DNA of 8,982 bases from an uncultured Erysipelotrichaceae bacterium (GTDB lineage: Bacteria; Bacillota_I; Bacilli_A; Erysipelotrichales; Erysipelotrichaceae), in NCBI GenBank assembly GCA_902796465.1, contig CADBPK010000052.1:1-8982 (forward strand), written 5' to 3'. The position numbers and the translations under genes are program-made. Shown piece after piece: positions 1 to 5,538 of this stretch (position 1 is its first letter; each line of letters opens with the position of its first letter). The notes beneath the pieces are model-generated. The model was not told the origin of the DNA and did not search any database. It saw nothing but the letters and a program-made list of their open reading frames with translations.

Positions 1-88
1 AACGATGAATATATAATTAAGCTGTAGTTGATATCTAATGAATATTGATGTCTTGTTTGTCGCTTGGCAATAGGGTACCGCCATAACT

Positions 89-125
89 AAACCCGCAGAC
101 GTTACAGTTATGCGGGTTTTTGTTT
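89..125 (+). terminator. Intrinsic terminator, possibly part of an attenuator
   Basis: A perfect 9-bp stem, AAACCCGCA (89-97) with TGCGGGTTT (111-119), is followed by T-rich sequence, so it acts in the plus direction. No gene lies before it in the window. It could end a gene left of position 1. The bases before it can form alternative pairings (ATAACT 83-88 with AGTTAT 106-111, and GGGT 73-76 with ACCC 91-94) that would exclude the terminator stem, so it could also be an attenuator in a leader. Confidence 0.75.
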
Positions 126-310
126 ATTATCCAACAGCCAATCTCACTGTCGTTATGAACAGTTGCCTTATTCAATAAGGTCATTTATCTTTGCCCATGC
201 CGATGAGCGGAACAGATCCGAAGCGAGCCTGCAGAATTTTGTACATACAGAGAGTGCATTCCGCTTCCCATTTTTTCAGAACGTAGTATAGTAAAACACA
301 TATTATCGAA
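126..310. other. Gene-free leader region before the ECF subunit gene
   Basis: No convincing gene is seen here. The open frame reading leftward through this stretch (633 to 181) mostly overlaps the transporter gene in antisense and has no family features. Two small perfect hairpins are visible: ACTGT (146-150) with ACAGT (159-163), and CCTTAT (166-171) with ATAAGG (175-180). A weak -10-like TATAGT lies at 287-292, but no good -35 is found at the usual spacing. I do not recognise the consensus of a THF, TPP, FMN or preQ1 riboswitch. Confidence 0.4.
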
Positions 311-324
311 AAAGGAGAAGCGTC

Positions 325-897
325 ATGAACAGAAAAGTGAAACTGCTCAGTTATACCGTGATGTTCGCTGCGATCAACTTTGTCGTCTTTACATACGCAA
401 AGATCAATATACCAGTCGGCAGCAGCACCGTTGCCATCCACGTTGCCAACGCTGTCGTCGTTCTCTCTGCCTGGCTGATCGGCCCGGTATACGGCGGCCT
501 TGCCGGTGCTGTCGGACTGTCCATCGCGGACGTCCTGGATCCGCTGTATATCATATCCGCGCCGAAAACATTCTTCCTGAAATTCATGATCGGCTTTATT
601 GCCGGCACGATGGCGAATAAGATGTCTCTTCATAAGACGGAAGATCCGAAGGCGATCACCCGGATCACCGCCGTCAGCGCCGCAGCCGGTCTTGGCTTCA
701 ACGTCATCTTTGAACCGGTCATCAGTTATCTGTACAGACGGTTCCTGCTTCGGACCGGGGCAGAAGCGGCAGCGATCCTGGCATCATGGCTGGGCGGTGT
801 GACGGCATTCAACGCGGTTGTCTGTCTGTTTGTGTCCATCCTGCTGTATAAAGCACTCTACCGCAGTTTCCGTTCGTTTCAGGCATCCGAACGGTAA
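325..897 (+). CDS. ECF transporter S component (substrate-binding membrane subunit)
   Basis: This 190-residue membrane protein should be the substrate-binding S component of an energy-coupling factor transporter. It would capture a vitamin or vitamin precursor at the membrane and hand it to a shared EcfA-EcfA'-EcfT module encoded elsewhere. About five to six hydrophobic segments cover the protein, roughly residues 8-26, 36-58, 59-76, 82-98, 110-136 and 150-178. The stretch from residue 38 to 94, with the pattern HVANAVVVLSAWLIGPVYGG and then APKTFFLKFMIGFIAG, is typical of the ECF S family related to HmpT (Pfam PF07155). That is my recognition from memory, not a search result. The start follows AAAGGAG at 311-317 with good spacing. 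The stop is 42 bases before the next gene, so the two are probably co-transcribed. The substrate cannot be told from the sequence; a thiamine precursor, riboflavin or folate is possible. Confidence 0.85.
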   Translation: MNRKVKLLSYTVMFAAINFVVFTYAKINIPVGSSTVAIHVANAVVVLSAWLIGPVYGGLAGAVGLSIADVLDPLYIISAPKTFFLKFMIGFIAGTMANKMSLHKTEDPKAITRITAVSAAAGLGFNVIFEPVISYLYRRFLLRTGAEAAAILASWLGGVTAFNAVVCLFVSILLYKALYRSFRSFQASER

Positions 898-939
898 GCC
901 GTGGGACAAACGGATATAATACAGAATAGGAGGCATACT

Positions 940-1488
940 ATGACAAGACTTAACATTGGCGACACATTCCCGTCCATTACCTTCAATACAGCATACAGGA
1001 ATGACCTGCGTACACCGGACATTTTCCGGGGCAGCACCGTCTTCTGGGTGCTGCGCTATATTGGCTGCACTGTCTGCCGCTATGATGTAAAGCTGCTCGC
1101 AGAGCGCTGGCAGGAATTCCGTGACAAAAACACACAGATCTATGTTCTCATGCAGAGTGACACCGCTCATGTACAGGCAGATCTGCAGAAGACGGACACT
1201 GCCCTCCCCTTCGAGATCATTACCGATCCCGAACAGAAGATCTATCAGCTGCTGTCGGTCGAACCGGCTGAGTCCATGGATGCGCTGGTCGCAGGCGTAT
1301 CGAAACAGCTGCAGGAAAAAGCAAAGCTTGCCCGCCGTGCCGGCTTTTCCCACGGAGACTACGAAGGCAATGAACAGCAGCTGCCTGCTCTGTTCATCGT
1401 GAACGAAGACGGGATCGTGACCTATGCGCACTATGCCGAAACGATCATGGATATGCCTTCCATCGACGACGTTCTGTCCCTTCTGTGA
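940..1488 (+). CDS. AhpC/TSA-type peroxiredoxin-like thioredoxin-fold protein
   Basis: The product is 182 residues long. The frame is open back to a GTG at 901, but AGGAGG at 928-933 and an ATG at 940 set the start. The N-terminal pattern IGDTFPSITFNT is the usual opening of the AhpC/TSA fold. A CxxC motif, GCTVCR with Cys43 and Cys46, sits after the first strand in place of the single peroxidatic cysteine context of classic peroxiredoxins. This matches the PRXL2/AhpC-TSA_2-like group. The C-terminal stretch LPALFIVNEDGIVTYAHYAETIMDMPSID fits the cis-Pro strand and following hairpin of the fold. No signal peptide or membrane segment is seen, so it should act in the cytoplasm as a thiol peroxidase or redox protein. 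The actual substrate is unknown. It probably shares a transcript with the ECF subunit and is closed by a terminator 12 bases after the stop. Confidence 0.85.
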   Translation: MTRLNIGDTFPSITFNTAYRNDLRTPDIFRGSTVFWVLRYIGCTVCRYDVKLLAERWQEFRDKNTQIYVLMQSDTAHVQADLQKTDTALPFEIITDPEQKIYQLLSVEPAESMDALVAGVSKQLQEKAKLARRAGFSHGDYEGNEQQLPALFIVNEDGIVTYAHYAETIMDMPSIDDVLSLL

Positions 1489-1500
1489 TGAATAACATTT

Positions 1501-1529
1501 CCGGTCAGTTTCAGCTGGCCGGTTTTTTT
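1501..1529 (+). terminator. Intrinsic terminator of the ECF/peroxiredoxin pair
   Basis: CCGGTCAG (1501-1508) pairs with CTGGCCGG (1515-1522) through one G-T wobble around a six-base loop. Seven Ts follow at 1523-1529. It lies just after the stop codon at 1488 and ends plus-strand transcription. Confidence 0.9.
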
Positions 1530-1540
1530 GCGTCGCCAAT

Positions 1541-1570
1541 AAAGACTCAGGTATAAACGCCTGAGCCTTT
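1541..1570. repeat. Isolated hairpin, no T tract
   Basis: AAAGACTCAGG (1541-1551) pairs with CCTGAGCCTTT (1560-1570), 11 bp with one A-C mismatch, around an eight-base loop. Neither side is followed by a T run, so it is not an ordinary terminator. It lies in a gene-free gap (1530-1650) in which I otherwise see nothing. It could be a secondary RNA structure or a protein binding site. Confidence 0.4.
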
Positions 1571-1650
1571 CAAAGGAAAAAATCGATTGTTGCCCCCATA
1601 ATCATTGTTATTACGAATCTTCGGCACTGTTCTGTGTCAAAATGCGGATA

Positions 1651-1691
1651 CAAAATAAAAGCTGTCTGATGTATCTCAGACAGCTGTTTTT
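1651..1691 (-). terminator. Bidirectional-looking terminator of the microprotein gene
   Basis: A perfect 10-bp stem, AGCTGTCTGA (1660-1669) with TCAGACAGCT (1676-1685), has a six-base loop. Read on the minus strand, it begins 17 bases after the stop codon of the 44-codon gene and is followed by TTTATTTTG. On the plus strand it is followed by GTTTTT. It probably ends the minus-strand gene and could also catch plus-strand readthrough. Confidence 0.85.
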
Positions 1692-1702
1692 CCATGTTCC
1701 TT

Positions 1703-1837
1703 TCAGTCTTCCGGCTGTTCGCGGTCGTCTTTCCCTTTCACGTCTGCGATCTGATCCTGCAGAAGCATATGATCTACGGTGAAGTTGCTGTTTTCAGGTA
1801 CATAGAATGTGATGAATGCCATATCCTGTTTGCTCAT
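1703..1837 (-). CDS. Small acidic protein of 44 residues, function unknown
   Basis: This gene is supported by its signals rather than by homology. On the minus strand AGGAGAGG (1845-1852) lies seven bases before an ATG at 1837, and a strong terminator begins 17 bases after the stop. The frame is open further upstream to 1897, but that start has no ribosome binding site. The product begins MSKQDMAFITFYVPENSNFT, has a short hydrophobic N-terminal half and ends in a charged, mostly acidic tail (KGKDDREQPED). There is no signal peptide, no long membrane helix and no cysteine. I do not recognise the family. It is divergent from the Crp/Fnr regulator and shares its 126-bp upstream region, so it may be a target of that regulator. 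That is inference from position only. Confidence 0.65.
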   Translation of the reverse strand: MSKQDMAFITFYVPENSNFTVDHMLLQDQIADVKGKDDREQPED

Positions 1838-1844
1838 ATCTGTT

Positions 1845-1852
1845 CCTCTCCT
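1845..1852 (-). promoter_or_regulatory. Ribosome binding site that sets the microprotein start
   Basis: On the minus strand the bases read AGGAGAGG, seven bases before the ATG at 1837. This decides the 44-residue start over the longer 64-residue reading. Confidence 0.7.
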
Positions 1853-1871
1853 GCCTTTCTTTCTACACCCA

Positions 1872-1957
1872 TACAATAGTACGCGAATCAGTACCAAACT
1901 GTTGCGTAAGCTACAATATTAAACAATCACACAAAAAATTGTAGTTTGTGTTACAAT
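1872..1957. repeat. Three TACAAT hexamers at exact 40-bp spacing
   Basis: TACAAT occurs at 1872-1877, 1912-1917 and 1952-1957, each 40 bp after the previous one, which is close to four helical turns. An inverted copy, ATTGTA, lies at 1938-1943. All sit in the region between the divergent microprotein and Crp/Fnr genes. They may be half-sites of an operator. The third copy also serves as the putative -10 box of the regulator gene. The region is AT-rich, so chance cannot be excluded. Confidence 0.4.
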
Positions 1958-1958
1958 T
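1937..1958. promoter_or_regulatory. Inverted repeat over the Crp/Fnr promoter, possible operator
   Basis: AATTGTA (1937-1943) and TACAATT (1952-1958) form a perfect 7-bp inverted repeat with an eight-base spacer, a 22-bp site. That is the size expected for a Crp/Fnr dimer, although the half-sites are not the known CRP (TGTGA) or FNR (TTGAT) sequences. The right arm covers the putative -10 element, so binding here would be expected to block transcription. Autorepression is inferred. Confidence 0.5.
1949..1957 (+). promoter_or_regulatory. Extended -10 promoter element for a leaderless transcript
   Basis: TGT followed by TACAAT (1952-1957) reads as an extended -10 box. No -35 resembling TTGACA is seen 16-18 bases upstream. 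The ATG at 1964 starts seven bases after the end of the hexamer, where transcription would be expected to begin, and no Shine-Dalgarno sequence precedes it. Together these point to a leaderless mRNA. Confidence 0.45.
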
Positions 1959-1963
1959 CGATT

Positions 1964-2605
1964 ATGCCGGTAACGATACCATCCAGATATTTTGATGTAT
2001 TTGAAAAGCAGGGAAGAAGACTTCACCTGCCGGAAAACAAGATTATTTACAATGAGAATGAACGTTCGACAACCTTTTATATTGTTGCGTCGGGAAGAGT
2101 ACGTGTTTATGTTTCTTCCGAAACGGGCAAGCAGACAACACTCGAAGTCCTGAAAAAAGGCAGGATCTTCGGAGATAATTCCTTCTTATCCAACGCCTAC
2201 CGGCAGACGACCATTGAGACCGTCACGGAATCAGAGATCATCGAAGTCGAACGCGGCAAGGTGATCGACATTCTTGCCAGCGAAAAAGAACTGATGGTCC
2301 TGGTATTCCAGCATATCACTGAGATGACAGACCATCTGACCCATCAGATCTATTCTCTGACAAATTATAATTCAACACAGAAAGTTGCGGATTTCCTGCT
2401 GAATGAAACAAATAACGGCAAGCACAGTATTCCGTATACACATGACAATGTCGCCAGCTGCCTTAATCTGAACCGGGTCACTGTTTCCAAGATCATCAGC
2501 CGTTTTGAAAATGCAGGATGGATGGAAAGCAGTTATGGCGTAATACGTATCTTTGCGCCGGATCAGCTGCGGAAACTGCTGAAGAACACAGGCGGAAGCC
2601 GGTAA
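1964..2605 (+). CDS. Crp/Fnr family transcriptional regulator
   Basis: This 213-residue protein has the two-domain Crp/Fnr layout. An N-terminal cyclic-nucleotide-binding-type beta roll covers about residues 8-110 (LPENKIIYNENERSTTFYIV, then GRVRVYV and GRIFGDNSFL). A dimer helix spans about 108-135. A winged helix-turn-helix covers about 135-205, with THDNVASCLNLNRVTVSKII as the reader region. There is only one cysteine (Cys166), so it cannot carry an FNR-type iron-sulfur cluster. The canonical cAMP-binding residues are not obvious, so the effector is unknown. A TTG at 1946 would extend the frame by six residues but has no ribosome binding site. I prefer the ATG at 1964, which lies at the expected transcription start. 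The gene is divergent from the 44-residue protein gene and may regulate it and itself. A terminator follows. Confidence 0.9.
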   Translation: MPVTIPSRYFDVFEKQGRRLHLPENKIIYNENERSTTFYIVASGRVRVYVSSETGKQTTLEVLKKGRIFGDNSFLSNAYRQTTIETVTESEIIEVERGKVIDILASEKELMVLVFQHITEMTDHLTHQIYSLTNYNSTQKVADFLLNETNNGKHSIPYTHDNVASCLNLNRVTVSKIISRFENAGWMESSYGVIRIFAPDQLRKLLKNTGGSR

Positions 2606-2614
2606 TAGAGGATC

Positions 2615-2641
2615 AGCGCAGAAATGAATCTGCGCTTTTTT
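2615..2641 (+). terminator. Intrinsic terminator of the Crp/Fnr gene
   Basis: A perfect 8-bp stem, AGCGCAGA (2615-2622) with TCTGCGCT (2629-2636), is followed by a run of Ts to 2641. It starts nine bases after the stop codon. Read from the minus strand it lacks a T tract, so it probably does not end the convergent TatD gene. Confidence 0.92.
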
Positions 2642-2666
2642 CATTATTATTCCGGGGAAGGAAATA

Positions 2667-3422
2667 TCAATGACTGAACATACGGTCAAAATTCCTCTCC
2701 ACTGCTGCTTCCAGAGCTTCCGGCTCCATCTGCCTGATCCCGCTGATCGCCTTGTAAATATCAAGTACATCTGCCGGCTCATGCCGGTGGTTTTTTACCG
2801 GGCTCTGATAAGGAGCGTCTGTTTCGGTAAGCAGCTGATCAAGCGGAACGGAGGCGATTACTTCGGCAGGTCTCTTCGCATTCGGAAACAGGACACTTGC
2901 GCCGAAGGAAATCGCATAACCGAGTCTGATGTACAGCGCTGCCATTTCCGCTGATCCGCTGTAGCTGTGTATGATTCCTCTTGCCGGATACTGTTTCAGG
3001 ATCTCATAAGTATCTCCGGCAGCCCGGCGGCTGTGGATATCCACCGGCAGATCCAGTTCGGCAGCCAATTTCAGCTGGCTGATGAAAAACGCTTTCTGGT
3101 ATTCCTTTGTATGCCGGTGGGAATAATAATCAAGGCCTATCTCTCCGATCATATCCGGTTTTATTTTTTCCGCGATCTCCCGGAATCGTATCATCCGTTC
3201 CGGTTTGTTGTCTTCTTCAAGATCCTGGGGATGAATTCCCATGGCAAGCTTAAAACCCGGATTTTCATTCCGCAGCCTGATTCCGTGTTCCAGATCATGT
3301 TCGCTGCAGCAGATGATGATGGCTTTTGTGACATTCTTTTCCAGCATCCGCGCGATCATTTCATTCCGGTCTTTGTCAAACTGCCGGGATCCGAGATGAC
3401 AATGGGCGTCAATATATACCAT
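2667..3422 (-). CDS. TatD family metal-dependent hydrolase
   Basis: This 251-residue protein is a TIM-barrel hydrolase of the TatD family, whose members are metal-dependent deoxyribonucleases or related hydrolases in the cytoplasm. The metal ligands are all visible: His7 and His9 in DAHCHL, Glu94 in GEIGLDY, His130 in DIHSR, His152 in HSYSG and Asp202 in TETDAPY. GIHP at 62-65 and the C-terminal NFDRMF also fit. The length is close to the usual 250-265 residues. GGAGGAATT directly precedes the ATG on the minus strand. The gene begins 44 bases after the GH31 stop with no terminator seen between, so the two probably form an operon. Pairing with a glycosidase suggests co-expression, not a known shared pathway. 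The true substrate is uncertain, since many TatD paralogues are uncharacterised. Confidence 0.93.
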   Translation of the reverse strand: MVYIDAHCHLGSRQFDKDRNEMIARMLEKNVTKAIIICCSEHDLEHGIRLRNENPGFKLAMGIHPQDLEEDNKPERMIRFREIAEKIKPDMIGEIGLDYYSHRHTKEYQKAFFISQLKLAAELDLPVDIHSRRAAGDTYEILKQYPARGIIHSYSGSAEMAALYIRLGYAISFGASVLFPNAKRPAEVIASVPLDQLLTETDAPYQSPVKNHRHEPADVLDIYKAISGIRQMEPEALEAAVERNFDRMFSH

Positions 3423-3466
3423 AATTCCTCCGGTCCGTGTTCTTTTTTACACAGTTCCAACTCGTG

Positions 3467-5359
3467 TTATATCCATGTCACCTGTTCCGGTTTCAGCTGT
3501 GCTGTTCGCATGGCACTTTGGCACAGCGGTATCGTTTTCCCCTTTTTGATGAATAAAGGTACTTCATTGAGTCCGACACGGACATAATGCAGTCCTTTGG
3601 AAAGCGGTTCTTTGACAATGTGCTCCCCGCTCAGCTTTACGAATGTCATATCTTCCGGCAGATATACTGTTCTGCCCCTGACATTCTGTTCGTATACCGG
3701 TGCAATCATGCACTCCTCCCCGAGCATCAGCTGGGTCTCGCATTCACGCGCTAAAGGATCATCCGGATAATCAAAGGAAAGCGGCCGGAACATCATATCG
3801 TTCGTTTCCGCTGCTTTGCGGAACGTATCGTACAGATACGGGATCAGACGGTAACGGACCAGGACAACATCCCGGAAAGCATCAGTATGATCAAAACTGA
3901 AACATTCCTGATCCCTTGTACCCATGGCGGAATGATTGCGCATCAGCGGTGTGAAAACACCCAGCGCAAGGAAACGCAGGACAAGATCTTCCGTGGCGTT
4001 TTCATTGAAACCGCCGAGATCTGCTCCGCAGTACAGGAAGCCGCACATATTTGCGTTCACCAGCATTTTCAGGGAAAGCAGGATATGCGACCACCAGGAG
4101 TGATTATCACCGAACCAGATGCCGCCGTACCGGTGGGCTCCGATATAGGAGGCACGGGAAAACATCAGGATCTTCTCTCTGCCGAATTCCTTTTCAAAGA
4201 ACTCGCCTGCTGCCCTTGTCATATTGGCACCGTACAGGTTATGCACAGCCATATGGCTGACGGTCCTGCCGTCTGCTTCGTGCGTGATGGAAGCGTAATC
4301 TTCCATGTTGTTCGACAGTTCCGAAAAGACATTTTTCAGGTAAAAGAACTTACCCAGATCCAGATTCTGACCGCGCAGTTTTCCCGCTTCTTCCAAGGCG
4401 TTTTCCAGACCCCTGACAGAATAGAAGATCGCCGGTTCGTTCATGTCATTCCAGAATCCGTCAATACCCATATCGGTCAGGAAACGGTACTGTTCTCCGA
4501 ACCATGCCCGTACTTCGGGGCGCAGGAAATCCGGGAATCCGACGATGCCCGGCCAGACACCGCCTTCAAAATCACTGCCGTCTTCCGTCCGGCAGAAGTA
4601 TCTCTTTTCCTTTCCTTCTTCATATACAGGGTAGCCTTCTTCTTTTTTGACGCCGGCATCGATGATCGGGATCAGGTGGATGTTCTTTTCTTTCATCTCA
4701 CTGACGAGCTGTTCAAAATCCGGAAATGTTTCCCGGTTGATCGTAAAGTTTTTAAACCGCTCCATATAATCGATATCGAGATAGACACAGTCAAGCGGTA
4801 TCGATGCTTCATCATATTTCCGGATGATGTTGCGCACCGCTTCGGCATTATGGTAGCTCCAGCGGGACTGCTGATAGCCGAATGCCCAGAACGGCGGGAT
4901 ATAGGCCTGTCCGGTCAGTCCGCGGAATTCACGCACGATCTGAATCGGTGAATCACCACTGATCAGATAGATATCGAAATCCGGGCCTTCTATTGTGATA
5001 ATCACTTCATCCGGGTGCGTATATCCGATATCCCAGATGATCTCGGAAGGATAATCGATGAATATCCCGCAGGTCCCGTGTATCAGGAAATTATGTGCCG
5101 CATAAAGGGCCTGTTTTGTTTCGGTATGAAACGGATCATCACTGCACCAGCTGCGGTAGATCCATCCCCTTTTATTGATGCCGCGGGGTGCTTCCCCCAG
5201 GCCGTAGACGATTTCGTCATCTCCCAGCGCAAAGGAAAAAATAAACTTTCCGTCTTCGGTCCTGTTCGCAAAAGGATACCCTTCCATGTTTTCGGCAGGA
5301 ATATCCATTACAACAGCGTCCGTAGTGACCGGGCTGCCCATCGTGTATTTTCTGATCAT
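3467..5359 (-). CDS. GH31 family alpha-glucosidase-type glycoside hydrolase
   Basis: This 630-residue enzyme belongs to glycoside hydrolase family 31, retaining enzymes that mostly cleave alpha-glucosidic or alpha-xylosidic bonds. An N-terminal beta-sandwich occupies about residues 1-150 (YGLGEAPRGINKRGWIYRSW is the family's substrate-pocket loop). The (beta/alpha)8 barrel follows from PPFWAFGYQQSRWSY (155-169), with DIDYM (195-199) for substrate binding. The nucleophile is Asp305 in GFWNDMNEP, and the likely acid/base is Asp418 in WFGDNHSWW. C-terminal beta domains run from about residue 525. No signal peptide is present, so it should act in the cytoplasm on imported oligosaccharides. The N-terminal domain is short for the family. 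AGGAG lies eight bases before the ATG. It is the first gene of a minus-strand unit with TatD. Exact substrate is not determined. Confidence 0.93.
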   Translation of the reverse strand: MIRKYTMGSPVTTDAVVMDIPAENMEGYPFANRTEDGKFIFSFALGDDEIVYGLGEAPRGINKRGWIYRSWCSDDPFHTETKQALYAAHNFLIHGTCGIFIDYPSEIIWDIGYTHPDEVIITIEGPDFDIYLISGDSPIQIVREFRGLTGQAYIPPFWAFGYQQSRWSYHNAEAVRNIIRKYDEASIPLDCVYLDIDYMERFKNFTINRETFPDFEQLVSEMKEKNIHLIPIIDAGVKKEEGYPVYEEGKEKRYFCRTEDGSDFEGGVWPGIVGFPDFLRPEVRAWFGEQYRFLTDMGIDGFWNDMNEPAIFYSVRGLENALEEAGKLRGQNLDLGKFFYLKNVFSELSNNMEDYASITHEADGRTVSHMAVHNLYGANMTRAAGEFFEKEFGREKILMFSRASYIGAHRYGGIWFGDNHSWWSHILLSLKMLVNANMCGFLYCGADLGGFNENATEDLVLRFLALGVFTPLMRNHSAMGTRDQECFSFDHTDAFRDVVLVRYRLIPYLYDTFRKAAETNDMMFRPLSFDYPDDPLARECETQLMLGEECMIAPVYEQNVRGRTVYLPEDMTFVKLSGEHIVKEPLSKGLHYVRVGLNEVPLFIKKGKTIPLCQSAMRTAQLKPEQVTWI

Positions 5360-5373
5360 AATTTTTCTCCTGT

Positions 5374-5387
5374 CATGCGATCGTATG
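5374..5387. promoter_or_regulatory. Near-palindrome upstream of the GH31 gene
   Basis: CATGCGATCGTATG is symmetric in six of seven base pairs about its centre. It lies 14 bases before the GH31 ATG, overlapping the untranslated leader near the ribosome binding site. It could be an operator of a sugar-responsive repressor, but no regulator gene for it is seen nearby. Confidence 0.25.
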
Positions 5388-5401
5388 ATCCTGCGGCAGA
5401 A

Positions 5402-5413
5402 AGACTGCAGTCT
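5402..5413. promoter_or_regulatory. Perfect 12-bp palindrome upstream of the GH31 gene
   Basis: AGACTGCAGTCT is a perfect palindrome lying just downstream, in the minus-strand sense, of a possible GH31 promoter. That is a usual place for a repressor operator. It does not match the common LacI-family core with a central CG. Confidence 0.3.
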
Positions 5414-5436
5414 CCCTGTATCCGCTAAAGCCGTCT

Positions 5437-5465
5437 TCTATACTTTTTATACATCTTATCATAAA
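5437..5465 (-). promoter_or_regulatory. Possible promoter of the GH31-TatD operon
   Basis: On the minus strand a TATAGA -10-like box (5437-5442) follows a weak TTTATG -35-like box (5460-5465) by 17 bases. The -10 matches four of six consensus bases and the -35 only three. It would give a leader of about 70 bases containing the two palindromes. Confidence 0.3.
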
Positions 5466-5467
5466 CC

Positions 5468-5496
5468 GGATTCCGCCGAGCCGGAATCCTTTTTTT
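5468..5496 (+). terminator. Orphan plus-strand terminator before the glycan operon
   Basis: A perfect 8-bp stem, GGATTCCG (5468-5475) with CGGAATCC (5482-5489), is followed by seven Ts. It works only in the plus direction, yet the nearest plus-strand gene upstream ends at 2605. It may end an antisense transcript running against GH31, end a small RNA from 5360-5467, or attenuate the downstream operon. Confidence 0.75.
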
Positions 5497-5538
5497 GATT
5501 ACCCTGAAGAAACACGGACGGATCCTGAAACTTCCGGT

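Noticed and set aside
70..83. A true canonical T-box riboswitch
   Set aside because: The core lacks the UGG that pairs with the tRNA end, and no stem I with a specifier loop can be seen in the 70 bases available. It is kept only as a low-interest attenuator observation.
181..633. A 150-codon minus-strand frame before and over the ECF subunit gene
   Set aside because: Most of it is antisense to the transporter, and its translation is charged and without domain features.
915..920. TATAAT just before the peroxiredoxin-like gene as an internal promoter
   Set aside because: The hexamer is perfect, but no -35 is found at normal spacing, and transcription would begin inside the ribosome binding site. 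It may be chance.
784..1539. A 251-codon minus-strand frame across the peroxiredoxin-like gene
   Set aside because: It is antisense to a gene with clear fold motifs and runs through that gene's terminator. Its product has no family features.
1946..1963. TTG start giving six extra residues on the Crp/Fnr protein
   Set aside because: There is no ribosome binding site, the extension lies inside the inverted repeat and -10 box, and the ATG at 1964 fits a leaderless start.
2372..2782. A 136-codon minus-strand frame between TatD and the Crp/Fnr gene
   Set aside because: It overlaps both well-supported genes and passes through the Crp/Fnr terminator stem.
3887..4951. A 354-codon open frame on the plus strand inside the GH31 gene
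   Set aside because: It lies fully antisense to conserved GH31 motifs, has no ribosome binding site that stands out, and its translation shows no recognisable domain. It is a by-product of GH31 codon use.
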